Shown: positions 53,985 through 62,203 of the stretch, piece by piece | Numbering within the stretch: position 1 is the first letter of the stretch | Layout: the number at the start of each line of letters is the position of its first letter | DNA from: Arthrobacter gengyunqii | GTDB taxonomy: Bacteria > Actinomycetota > Actinomycetes > Actinomycetales > Micrococcaceae | DNA length: 64,000 bases | Reading direction: 5' to 3' | Assembly (NCBI RefSeq): GCF_023022985.1 | Contig: NZ_CP095461.1 | Location: 434,001-498,000 of the forward strand | Notes under the pieces: generated by a model | Seen by the model: only the letters and a program-made list of their open reading frames with translations | What the model was told of the DNA's origin: nothing | Database searches by the model: none | Made by a program: the position numbers and the translations under genes

Positions 53985-54368
53985 TCAGCGGTCGCCGCGC
54001 AGTCTGTCGATTTCCCGGCGGTCCTTCTTTGTGGGACGTCCGGCGCCCCGGTCCCGCAGCGGCACTCCCAGCACGGGGCCAACCGGCCGGGGCGGGGTGT
54101 GGTCGGTGAAGCAGTGGGAGGCGGCCTCCGCACCCACCCGCTTGGCGATGAGCTGGCGGACTTCCAGGATCCGTTCGTAGCCCGGCTGGCGAACCCTGAT
54201 GGTGTCTCCGGGCTGGACCGGCTGGGCAGCCTTGGCCGGGTTGCCGTTCAGCCGCACATGGCCGGCACGGCAGGCAGCGGTGGCTGCAGACCTGGTCTTG
54301 TAAGCCCTGACGGCCCACAGCCAAGCGTCCACACGGACTGATTTCGAGGTGCTGGCGGGAATGCTCAT
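53985..54368 (-). CDS. S4-domain RNA-binding protein (Hsp15-like)
   Basis: A 127-residue protein with an S4 domain at residues ~10-60: SVRVDAWLWAVRAYKTRSAA, ACRAGHVRLNGNPAK and VQPGDTIRVR. The rest is basic and ends PTKKDRREIDRLRGDR. Hsp15-type proteins rescue stalled large ribosomal subunits carrying peptidyl-tRNA. Family assignment to the S4/HslR group is secure; the precise role is inferred. Confidence 0.9.
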   Translation of the reverse strand: MSIPASTSKSVRVDAWLWAVRAYKTRSAATAACRAGHVRLNGNPAKAAQPVQPGDTIRVRQPGYERILEVRQLIAKRVGAEAASHCFTDHTPPRPVGPVLGVPLRDRGAGRPTKKDRREIDRLRGDR

Positions 54369-54381
54369 GGGGATACCGATT

Positions 54382-55317
54382 CTACTGTGTGTCCCGCGGA
54401 GGCAGGGAGGTGTCCCGGAGCCGGGCCGCGTCCTCTTGGGCGTTTAGCTGTTCCGGCGAGGGGATTGTCCCGGGAATGGAGGTGCGCACCGGCCGTGGTC
54501 CCGCCGCCGAGGCCAGCATCCGCCGGACCTCCGCCGGCGTGTACGCATCAGGGGAGCCCCGGTGCGCCATGGCGTGGCAATTGGGGCACATCGGCACCAG
54601 ATCGGCCACCGGATCCAGCACGTAGTCCGGGCTGATGGCCGACGGCGGAACAATGTGGTGCACCTGGATGAAGGACGCTCCCGCCGGTCCGTACATCTGC
54701 TCCATCGACAGGCCGCACGCGGCACAGGATGTGCCGTGGAAAGCCACGCACCGCTGCACGCCGTCGGGGTCGTGTTCGCAGCGGTTCACCGCCACTTCGC
54801 GCAGGGTGTCCTGGGGAAGGCTTCCCGGCAGCGGAATGGTGGGGTCCACAGCCCCCAGCCAGTCCTCGGGAACGGGCCGGGACCGCAGGTAGGACGTCCA
54901 TGCGGCACGCAGCTGCCCTTCTGCGGCGGGCGGAACAACGGTTCCCGTACTGCGCACGGCGTTCCAATTCAGGTCCGGAACACTCTCCTGCAGCACTTCC
55001 GCCGGGAGGGCATCTCCCGGTGGCAGCAGCAGGTCAAAAACGACTCCTGCCAGCAGCCCCAACCGGGCCGGCAGCGCCGCGCCCGGTTGGGGCGCGGCGG
55101 CCACCACCCCGTGGCCCAGCAGCCCGCGGCCGTGCCGGCCCTGGGCGAACAGCCACACGTCGGTGCCGCGCGCCATCTGCTGTCCGCGTCCCACCCGCCA
55201 GCGGATCCCGAAGAGTCCCGTGCGGTCCACCGTCGCCGCAGCCATGGCATAGTCTGCGCGGCCGGGTCCGGCACCAAACGCAGTGGCCGGATTCCAGCCC
55301 AGCACGACGGCGGCCAT
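54382..55317 (-). CDS. EVE-like/HNH endonuclease, candidate modification-dependent nuclease
   Basis: A 311-residue two-domain protein. The C-terminal HNH domain (~195-260) has CAACG, FIQVHHIVPPS (His-His), then DLVPMCPNCHAMAH, giving two zinc Cys pairs and the catalytic His. The N-terminal ~95 residues (GIRWRVGRGQQMARGTDVWL, then AQGRHGRGLLGHGVV) resemble the PUA/EVE-type fold found in HNH enzymes thought to recognise modified cytosine. If so, this is a type IV-like restriction nuclease; the EVE call is by pattern only. AGGAGAA precedes ATG. No methyltransferase is near. Confidence 0.72.
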   Translation of the reverse strand: MAAVVLGWNPATAFGAGPGRADYAMAAATVDRTGLFGIRWRVGRGQQMARGTDVWLFAQGRHGRGLLGHGVVAAAPQPGAALPARLGLLAGVVFDLLLPPGDALPAEVLQESVPDLNWNAVRSTGTVVPPAAEGQLRAAWTSYLRSRPVPEDWLGAVDPTIPLPGSLPQDTLREVAVNRCEHDPDGVQRCVAFHGTSCAACGLSMEQMYGPAGASFIQVHHIVPPSAISPDYVLDPVADLVPMCPNCHAMAHRGSPDAYTPAEVRRMLASAAGPRPVRTSIPGTIPSPEQLNAQEDAARLRDTSLPPRDTQ

Positions 55318-55368
55318 GTGTTCTCCTTACCCGTTACGGATTGCGGTCCGGTTCGCTCAAAAAGTTCC

Positions 55369-56982
55369 CTAGTTAATGCGCGCTTCGCGGCCTTCCCATT
55401 CCGAGGACCGCAGTTCATTCTTGCGGATTTTCCCGGTGGATGTCTTGGGCAGATCGATAATGAACTCCACGCTGCCCGGAGCCTTGTAGGAAGCAATCTG
55501 GGATTTGACGTGCTTCAGCAGGTCCGCTTCGGTCACGTCCCGGCCCGGGACCAGCACCACAAAAGCCTTGGGCCGCTCACCCCATCGTTCGTCGGGGATG
55601 CCGATCACGGCGACGTCGGCTACTGCCGGGTGGCTGGCCAAAGCCTGCTCCACTTCGATGGTGGAAATGTTTTCGCCGCCGGACACCACCACGTCCTTGG
55701 AACGATCCAGCAGCTGGACGTAACCGTCCGGATGCATGACCCCCAGGTCTCCGGTGTGGAACCAGCCGCCGAAGAACGCTGTTGCCGTCCCCTCGTCGTC
55801 GCGGTAGTAGCCCTTCATGACAGAGTTCCCGCGCATCACAATCTCGCCCATTTCGACGCCGTCGGCTGCCACGTCCGCCAGCCCGCCGTCGTCGGCCGGC
55901 AGGTCACGGACCACGCGCAGGCGTTCGGACGTCAGCATGCCCACGCCCTGGCGCGCCATGTTCTTGGCCAGCGCGTCCGCGTCCAGATCCGCCCAGACGG
56001 CCTGCGGCTCGCATACCGCGTACGGCCCGTAGGACTCGGTGAGGCCGTAGACATGCACCACTTTGGCCTGCAGCTGATGGATTTTATTGATGATGGTGGG
56101 GCTCGGGGGAGCCCCCGCGGTGACGATGGTCAGCGGGTGCTCCAGTGAATGGGCTTCCTCAGCGGTGGCAATGGCGCTCAGGACGGTGGGGGCGCCGGCG
56201 AGATGGTCGATCCCATGGGTGTCGATCAACCGCCAGATCTCCGGCCCGCGGACGGCGCGCAGGCACACGTGGGTGCCCGAAGCGGCGGTCAGCGCCCAGG
56301 TGGTGCACCAGCCGTTGCAGTGGAACATCGGCAGCGTCCACAGGTAGGTGGTGTCTGAGTCGAAGCCCTGGTGGTGGACCTCGCCGAGCGAGTTCAGGTA
56401 CGCCCCGCGGTGGGTGTACATCACGCCCTTGGGCCGGCCGGTGGTGCCGGAGGTGTAATTCAGGCTGATGACGGTGTTTTCGTCTGCGACCTCCCAGGGG
56501 AGCGGAGTGTCGGTTCCGCGGGCCAGGAAGTCGGAGTACGACGTCGTTCCCTCCACGGTGTCGGAGGTTCCGTCCTGCAGGGGGAAGGAGAAGGCTTCGG
56601 CCACGGTTTCCAGTTCCGGGGAGCCCAGGCCGCGCAGCAGTTCCGGGTCGCCGAAGAGCAGTGTGGCTCCGGAATGGTTGCAGATGTAGGCGACTTCCGG
56701 CGGAGAGAGCCGGGTGTTCAGCGGAACAATGACGCCGCCGGCCAGAGGGACGGCGTAATGGGCGATCAGCAGTTCTGCGGAATTGGTGCCGAGGAAAGCC
56801 GCGCGGCCGCTCTCCTCCAGGCCGGATGCCCGTAACGCATGAGCAGTGCGGGTCACCGCTGCGGCCAGCTCCCGGTAGGTCAGGGTCCGGTCTCCGTCGA
56901 TGACGGCCGTCTTTTCCGGGTGTACCTGTGCTGCGCGTTCCAGGAAGCGCAGGGGCGTTAAAGCGGTGTCCAAGCCGGGCAT
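55369..56982 (-). CDS. Acyl-CoA synthetase (AMP-binding, fatty-acid/aryl-CoA ligase type)
   Basis: A 537-residue adenylate-forming enzyme that activates a carboxylic acid to its CoA thioester. Core motifs are all present: YTSGTTGRPKGVMYTHRG (~177), YGLTES (~312), GWFHTGDLGVMHPDGYVQLL (~403), SKDVVVSGGENIS (~423) and the C-terminal PKTSTGKIRKNEL with catalytic Lys (~521). The closest class I recognise is medium/long-chain fatty-acyl-CoA ligase (FadD-like). AAAGGAGAA precedes ATG 56982. Lies 51 bases upstream of the EVE-HNH gene on the same strand. Confidence 0.9.
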   Translation of the reverse strand: MPGLDTALTPLRFLERAAQVHPEKTAVIDGDRTLTYRELAAAVTRTAHALRASGLEESGRAAFLGTNSAELLIAHYAVPLAGGVIVPLNTRLSPPEVAYICNHSGATLLFGDPELLRGLGSPELETVAEAFSFPLQDGTSDTVEGTTSYSDFLARGTDTPLPWEVADENTVISLNYTSGTTGRPKGVMYTHRGAYLNSLGEVHHQGFDSDTTYLWTLPMFHCNGWCTTWALTAASGTHVCLRAVRGPEIWRLIDTHGIDHLAGAPTVLSAIATAEEAHSLEHPLTIVTAGAPPSPTIINKIHQLQAKVVHVYGLTESYGPYAVCEPQAVWADLDADALAKNMARQGVGMLTSERLRVVRDLPADDGGLADVAADGVEMGEIVMRGNSVMKGYYRDDEGTATAFFGGWFHTGDLGVMHPDGYVQLLDRSKDVVVSGGENISTIEVEQALASHPAVADVAVIGIPDERWGERPKAFVVLVPGRDVTEADLLKHVKSQIASYKAPGSVEFIIDLPKTSTGKIRKNELRSSEWEGREARIN

Positions 56983-57125
56983 TGTTCTCCTTTAGTGCAG
57001 GTGGATGGCCACCTACGCTACAGGGTTTATGAGGCTTGGGTCACATCCTATGTTGCTGGTGCCGGCTGAACGGGGCGGCGAGCCTGCCCGGCCGGCCTGT
57101 CACTGCGCTGACGCGGGCGCCCGCT

Positions 57126-57416
57126 TCAGCGTGACTGGTACGTGAGGCAGTCTGCCGACTCGGCTCCGGGGCCGACTCTGACGTCATGGGCAGTGCACAT
57201 GAGGTGGTCATTGTGTCGGCATTCGCTGCGCAGGCACGCTCCGACGGAGGCCAAAACCTTGGGGAGGCCACCGGTCTCGGTGGTGTCGATGAAGGTGGAG
57301 CAGCTGGCGTGGTCGGGAGTTCCACCCACCGTGATGGCATAAGCGGTGCAGCCATCGTGGTTGTAATCGCAGCTGTCTACGGAGCAATCGCTGACGGGCG
57401 CTACATGATCAGTCAT
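57126..57416 (-). CDS. DUF1540 protein with two Cys-rich repeats
   Basis: A 96-residue protein made of two DUF1540 modules. Module 1 is DCSVDSCDYNHDGCTAYAIT with a later SCSTF; module 2 is ACLRSECRHNDHLMCTAHDV with a later DCLTY. Each has four Cys spaced C-x4-C-x6/7-C plus one downstream, which suggests a metal-binding or disulfide-stabilised fold. Function unknown. A strong GGAGG lies just before ATG 57416. Confidence 0.85.
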   Translation of the reverse strand: MTDHVAPVSDCSVDSCDYNHDGCTAYAITVGGTPDHASCSTFIDTTETGGLPKVLASVGACLRSECRHNDHLMCTAHDVRVGPGAESADCLTYQSR

Positions 57417-57839
57417 GGTTCCTCCAAGAGGGGTAATGTCTGCCGAATTTCGAACGTACCACCGTTGGCTGCAGATAATTAGGACGAATTTGTTGGACGT
57501 ATTTGGTGCTGTTCCGTGCCCGTATCAAGGGTTTTGGTGCTGCAGAGCAGGGTGTCAGAGGGTGCCTGTGGGGCGAGAGGAGAGCTGTCGGAGGGGGGCG
57601 GCACCCGAACGGTGGATGTGCCCCGCTTGTCGGAGAAATACGGAGAAATACGGAGAAATCCCGGGCAGTCCGGGCATGCGTCCAAAGGGGGAGGTGGCTC
57701 GGCAGCAGGTATACCGCTCCGCGAACAGGTAGTTGGTGCTGAAAGTGGGGTATTTGAAGGGCCTCAAAAGGGGGCGTTCTGGGCCTTTTGGGGCTGTTTC
57801 CGGGACGGAAATGTCAGTGGCGGGTGAAAGGCTGAAGAC
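57417..57839. other. 423-bp gap without a gene; short tandem repeat
   Basis: Divergent region between the DUF1540 and DUF222-HNH genes. Apart from their promoters, which I could not pin down, it holds a three-fold perfect tandem array of CGGAGAAATA at 57631-57660 (last base of unit 3 is C). Several short ORFs cross it but none has a ribosome site or recognisable product. Confidence 0.6.
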
Positions 57840-59492
57840 ATGGATCAGAACGGATCTTCTCGACGCGGCAGCGGTTGTGATTTCCCCGGTGCCGGTACCG
57901 GGCGAGCTGTCGGGTCGAGCCTGTCGGTTTACGAGGCCAAGCCCGGCATTGCCCCGAGGGATCCCGGTATTGCCCATAGCGATTCCGCACAGACACCAGA
58001 CCTCGGCCCGTCGTTCAGGGACGGGTTTACCGGGTCGTTGAGTTTGCAGGGGGCTGAGTCCCTGACCCAGGACGAAGCCGGTGTGGTGCTGTCCCGGTTG
58101 GATGCTTTGGTGCGCTGGGCTCAAGCTCAGCAGGCAAAAGTCCTGCACCGGATGGAGACCGTCTTCCGCGATGACCTCCTCCAAGACATCGGTAGGGAGG
58201 ATCCGGGACTGACGTTCAGTCTTGCTGCGGAGGAAGCTGCCGCGATCCTGTGCCTGCCTACCAACACCGCGAAGATGCTGATGAGCGACGCCGGACAGCT
58301 GTGCTCCACCCACACGGCAACCCTGGCCGGCCTGGAAGCGGGCACCCTCAGTTACGGGCATGTCCAAACCGTGCTGGACCAGTCCCAAAACGTCCCCGAG
58401 GCTGAGCTGGCCGGCTTTGAAAAGGACCTGCTGGCGGTTGCTGCCGCGGGTCAGACGTCGTCCCAGTTCCGGGTGAAGGCCCGCCGGATGCGGGAAAAGA
58501 CATATCCGGAAACCATCAGCGTCCGGCACAAGACAGCGTTTGAGCGGCGCCGGGTCTGTTTGGCACCGGACGAGGACGGCATGTCGTGGTTGTCGGCCTT
58601 GTTGCCGGCGGCCCGTGCCCAGCTGATCTACACGCAGCTGACCACAGCCGCGCGGGGTGAACAGTCTGCCGGGGACCCGCGGCGGGTGGATGAGTTGCGG
58701 GCGGACATCCTCGCGGACCTGCTCGAGGGTGGGGATGACGGTGGAGAAGCTGATGTGGATGCCAGGAGCGGGAGGGAGGGCAGCGGTACAGCCGGGCCCA
58801 GCGGACCTAGCGATGGCCCCGCCAACGGCGACCTGGTCCGCGATGATAAACCCGACGGCCGGAACACCCACGAAAGCCGCACCAAGGACACCAAGGCCAG
58901 GGCTCGCACCGAAATCCTGGTCCTGATCACCGCGGAAACCCTCTTCGGAGCTGATGAACAGCCGGCGGAACTGCACGGGTACGGGCCCATCAGCCCGGAG
59001 ACGGCCCGCAGGCTCGCCCGGCAGGCAGCCCACTGGACACCGGTCGAACGTCACCCGGGCACCGACGAGATTATGCGGGTCGGCCGGCGACGGAAAGTTC
59101 CTGCCGGGCTGCAGCGCTGGCTCCGTGCCCGCGACGGAACCTGCCGGTTTCCCGGATGCCGGACCAATGCCGTCATTTCCGAGATCGACCACACCAAACC
59201 CTGGTCCCACGGCGGCACCACGGACCACGACAACCTCGAACACCTCTGCCGGCGGCACCACATGTTCAAAACCCGGGGGTTCTGGAAAGCACGACAACGC
59301 TCACCGGGAATCATCGAGTGGACGTCACCGGGAGGCCGAACTTACCGCACCGACCCGCACCTCACCTTGGTCCCGGGACCTGCAGCAAGGAACCCAGCTG
59401 CGCCCGACAATCCAGTTGCACTCGAAATGTCCGGCTGGAGCTCCGTCGGCGAGGCCCGGAATGATTACGGCGACAATCCGCCACCCTTCTAA
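57840..59492 (+). CDS. DUF222/13E12-type HNH endonuclease-like protein
   Basis: A 550-residue protein. Residues ~70-270 form the DUF222 (13E12 repeat) domain (LDALVRWAQAQQAKVLHRME, LSAEEAAAILCLP-like region, VDELRADILADLLEGG). A hydrophilic Gly/Asp-rich insert follows (~300-345). The HNH domain is at ~420-475: LRARDGTCRFPGCRTNAVI, SEIDHTKPWSHGGTTDHDNL and LEHLCRRHHMFKT, with intact His and Cys positions. Such proteins are abundant in Arthrobacter and mycobacteria, often present in many dispersed copies; their cellular role is not established. The codon usage is similar to that of neighbours. Confidence 0.87.
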   Translation: MDQNGSSRRGSGCDFPGAGTGRAVGSSLSVYEAKPGIAPRDPGIAHSDSAQTPDLGPSFRDGFTGSLSLQGAESLTQDEAGVVLSRLDALVRWAQAQQAKVLHRMETVFRDDLLQDIGREDPGLTFSLAAEEAAAILCLPTNTAKMLMSDAGQLCSTHTATLAGLEAGTLSYGHVQTVLDQSQNVPEAELAGFEKDLLAVAAAGQTSSQFRVKARRMREKTYPETISVRHKTAFERRRVCLAPDEDGMSWLSALLPAARAQLIYTQLTTAARGEQSAGDPRRVDELRADILADLLEGGDDGGEADVDARSGREGSGTAGPSGPSDGPANGDLVRDDKPDGRNTHESRTKDTKARARTEILVLITAETLFGADEQPAELHGYGPISPETARRLARQAAHWTPVERHPGTDEIMRVGRRRKVPAGLQRWLRARDGTCRFPGCRTNAVISEIDHTKPWSHGGTTDHDNLEHLCRRHHMFKTRGFWKARQRSPGIIEWTSPGGRTYRTDPHLTLVPGPAARNPAAPDNPVALEMSGWSSVGEARNDYGDNPPPF

Positions 59493-59541
59493 GATTCCGT
59501 CCGCTCTTCTAACCTGTGTGAGCTGCCGGGACGGAGCTGAG

Positions 59542-60471
59542 CTAGCCCAAGCCCTCGAGTTTCGCCTGCGCCTTCTCCACCGCACGCCGTGCAGCGCGTG
59601 CGGTTCGGCGGGCGCCGTCGCGCTCCCGTTCCAAGGTGCCGGCACGGCGGTCCGTGGCAGCCACTTCACGTTCAAGTTCGCGGATACGGTCCCGCAGGTC
59701 GTCAATTTCATCAGTCAGTCCGTCGCGGCGGTTCGCGACGGCGTCGACTTCGGCCTGTGCGGTACGCAGCGCTTCCTCGGCCTGCTCAGCTTCCCGTTCG
59801 GCTTCCGTCAATAACGTTTGCGCCGCGCGGCGTGCCCGCGCAGCCGCAGCAGTGGCAGCAGATTTCTCTTTGGCTGACTGATTTCCGCTGTCACCGGATC
59901 CCGTGCGGACCTTGGCAGCGGGTTTGCGCCGCTGGCCGCCGCTGGCCGACAGCGCCTGGACTGAGTCCGGATCCGCTACGGATCCGTCCACGTTGACGGG
60001 ATCCCAACCATTGGCTTCCAACGTGCGCACCAGTTGGCCGCTGGCCGCAGCCGCTGCTGCAGCGGCATCCGTCATGGCCGCCCACAAGGTCTGTTCCACC
60101 TCGGCACCCACCGCCGCGCTGACCGGACGACCAAGTTCCTCAGCGAGGCTGCGGGCCTCCCGGGCCGCAGAACGCAGCAACCGCTGACGCTCGCCGCTCA
60201 GTCGCCGCAGCTGCTGCTGGTCCATGTCATCTTGGGCTTCACGCAAAACAGCACCCAGCTCAAGGACTTCAGAGATCAGCTCAGGCCGATGCAGGGCCAA
60301 CATGTTGACCAGCCATGCACCCGCGGACGGCTTGGGCAGCGCCCGAATGGCTTTGCCCAGCTCCTTGTTCCCGGCTTTGGTCGCTTCTGCAGCCCGTTTG
60401 TTTCGGTCTGCGGTGAAGGCATCGGGCATCAGCGCGTACAGCTCCGCTACGGCCTGGGCCACGTCCGGCAT
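59542..60471 (-). CDS. Hypothetical coiled-coil protein
   Basis: A 309-residue protein with no domain that I can name. The N-terminal ~170 residues are helical (FTADRNKRAAEATKAGNKEL, RALPKPSAGAWLVNMLALH), then a Ser/Gly/Lys-rich linker (~185-205), then a long alanine/glutamate-rich coiled coil from ~215 to the C-terminus (TLLTEAEREAEQAEEALRTA, EIDDLRDRIRELEREVA). No membrane span or signal peptide. Convergent with the DUF222 gene. Confidence 0.75.
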   Translation of the reverse strand: MPDVAQAVAELYALMPDAFTADRNKRAAEATKAGNKELGKAIRALPKPSAGAWLVNMLALHRPELISEVLELGAVLREAQDDMDQQQLRRLSGERQRLLRSAAREARSLAEELGRPVSAAVGAEVEQTLWAAMTDAAAAAAAASGQLVRTLEANGWDPVNVDGSVADPDSVQALSASGGQRRKPAAKVRTGSGDSGNQSAKEKSAATAAAARARRAAQTLLTEAEREAEQAEEALRTAQAEVDAVANRRDGLTDEIDDLRDRIRELEREVAATDRRAGTLERERDGARRTARAARRAVEKAQAKLEGLG

Positions 60472-60574
60472 GCCACTTCACCCATTTCATTGCGTCCAAG
60501 GATTGGTTCATTCAATCCAAACACGTCTGGTGCGGAAGCCGTGTGTGCGTTGTGCCGGGTCGGTGCCTGTCCGG

Positions 60575-60940
60575 TTACAACAGCTGGTCCAGCCGGCCCC
60601 ACAGCACAATTCCAGCCATCACCAGCAGGATAGCCGGAAGTACAGCGGATTGCTGTTGGCCCCTCCTCAAGTGCATCAGCACTGCCAGAGCCATCAGCAC
60701 CGCCAACCCGCCCGCGGCTACGGCTGTCAGAAGGGGAGACCACCCAAGCATTCCGGGAACCAGGACAAGGAGGCCGGCGACAAGTTCCAATGCGCCGAGA
60801 GCCCGGATGGCCGCAAGGGGATAGCCGTCCGTCCACGGCAGTCTCCTCAGCCGTGGGGCAGGGCTCACCAGACGAAGCCCTCCGATTCCCACGAACATGA
60901 GGGCCAGGACTATCTGCAGGATCCAGAGAAAAACGGACAT
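60575..60940 (-). CDS. DoxX-like membrane protein
   Basis: A 121-residue protein with four membrane helices: FLWILQIVLALMFVGIGGL, then helices starting at AIRALGALELVAG, TAVAAGGLAVLMALAVLMH and AVLPAILLVMAG. The pattern (first helix, short PWTDGYP loop, Glu in helix 2) matches DoxX-like family proteins. Function not known; some relatives work with thiosulfate or redox enzymes. Confidence 0.8.
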   Translation of the reverse strand: MSVFLWILQIVLALMFVGIGGLRLVSPAPRLRRLPWTDGYPLAAIRALGALELVAGLLVLVPGMLGWSPLLTAVAAGGLAVLMALAVLMHLRRGQQQSAVLPAILLVMAGIVLWGRLDQLL

Positions 60941-61095
60941 AGGCGTGGCGGTGTTCCTTTGGCGCAGGACGGCAGGACAGCAGGACGGCTGGACGGGATC
61001 GGCGGACGCTCAAGTCAAGCACGGTTTGGGCGCCATAACGAGGGTCATGAGTCCGGCGCGGGCACTCCGATAGCGATCGCCGGGGACACCCTCAA

Positions 61096-62115
61096 TTACC
61101 GGCGTAGGTCGGAGGCAACCGAGGTGCTGGAGCGGACAATGAATTCGGTCGGATAGAACCGCTGGATCCAGTCGGCTTCCACGGGTTTCTGCGCCAGGAG
61201 GGACAGCACCGCAGCGACGGCGGCCGCCCCCTGGCCCTTCGGATCCTGGCCGATGGTGGTCAGGCCGAAAACCTCACCCAGTTCATGGCCGTCAATCCCG
61301 ATAACGGACAAGTCCTCGGGAACCCGCAGTCCCAAGCCCCCGGCCGCAAGGATGGTGCCGATGGCCAGCTCATCTGAGGCGCAAAAAATGCCTGTGGGAG
61401 GGTTCTCGGGGGCGGCGAGGAGAGTCTTCGCAGCCTTCACGCCGCTGGCGACTGAAAAGTCGGGGCTGTTGATGTGCCGGCACTCCAACCCAGCCCGTCC
61501 CATGGCCCGTTCATAGCCGTCCCGGCGGGTGCTGCCCAGCCGGAAGTCCCGCTCGAGTTCTTCGCCGCCGCCGATATGGGCAATACGCGTATGGCCCAGC
61601 GAGATCAGATGATCGGTTGCCAGCATGGAAATGCTGGCTTCATCCACGCGGATGGTGTGGGTCCCGGGCAGCGGGCCGCCGATGGCGACAATGGGCTTGC
61701 CCACAGCATGCAGCTGGGCGAGTTCCTCGTCCGTGAGCTTCAACGCCACCGCTATGACGGCGTCGAGCCTCTTGCGACGCAGCATTTCCGTCAGCACACT
61801 CTCGCGGTGACCCGGACCATCGCTGGTGTTGTACAGCGTGAGGTCGTAGCCGGCGTCGATGAGTGCAGCAGCAGCACCTTCGAGGACCTGGGAGAAATAC
61901 CACCGGCCCACGGTGGGCATGACAATTCCAATGTTGCGGCTCCGCCCCGAGGCCAACGACGACGCGTTGTAGGACAGGACGTAGCCCAGCTCATCGGCGG
62001 CCGCTTGAACCCTGCGGCGCGTGGACTCGGACACCTTCCCGTTGCCGCTGAGGGTGCGCGAAACCGTCGCTGATGAGACGCCGGCACGGGCGGCCACATC
62101 TTTGATGCCTGCCAC
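61096..62115 (-). CDS. LacI-family transcriptional regulator
   Basis: A 339-residue regulator from GTG 62115, which is preceded by GAGGAG at 5-6 bases; a longer reading from 62178 adds unlikely Pro-rich residues. The helix-turn-helix is IKDVAARAGVSSATVSRTLS (~4-23) followed by the hinge helix STRRRVQAAADELGY. The periplasmic-binding-protein-like core (NIGIVMPTVGRWYFSQVLEG, GHTRIAHIGG, FCASDELAIG, SVIGIDGHELGEVF) binds a sugar effector. Situated behind an alpha-glucosidase gene on the same strand, it most likely controls that gene and probably an alpha-glucoside importer beyond the window. Confidence 0.92.
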   Translation of the reverse strand: MAGIKDVAARAGVSSATVSRTLSGNGKVSESTRRRVQAAADELGYVLSYNASSLASGRSRNIGIVMPTVGRWYFSQVLEGAAAALIDAGYDLTLYNTSDGPGHRESVLTEMLRRKRLDAVIAVALKLTDEELAQLHAVGKPIVAIGGPLPGTHTIRVDEASISMLATDHLISLGHTRIAHIGGGEELERDFRLGSTRRDGYERAMGRAGLECRHINSPDFSVASGVKAAKTLLAAPENPPTGIFCASDELAIGTILAAGGLGLRVPEDLSVIGIDGHELGEVFGLTTIGQDPKGQGAAAVAAVLSLLAQKPVEADWIQRFYPTEFIVRSSTSVASDLRR

Positions 62116-62169
62116 GGTTTCTCCTCGGTTGGGCTGCTGCGGGGGCGGAGGGCCGGCAGCTAAACGGTT

Positions 62170-62200
62170 CTGCGGCACCGGGCCAGGCCCGGTGCCGCAG
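62170..62200 (-). terminator. Near-perfect 31-nt hairpin between alpha-glucosidase and lacI genes
   Basis: A 15-bp stem (62170-62184 with 62186-62200) formally separated by a single A, core CTGCGGCACCGGGCC. It begins 4 bases past the alpha-glucosidase stop codon. Intrinsic-terminator-like, without T-run. It should reduce read-through into the lacI gene. Confidence 0.7.
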
Positions 62201-62203
62201 GAA

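Noticed and set aside
57840..59492. DUF222-HNH protein as a restriction enzyme or mobile element
   Set aside because: No methyltransferase, transposase, terminal repeats or target duplications flank it; such genes are scattered widely in this group.
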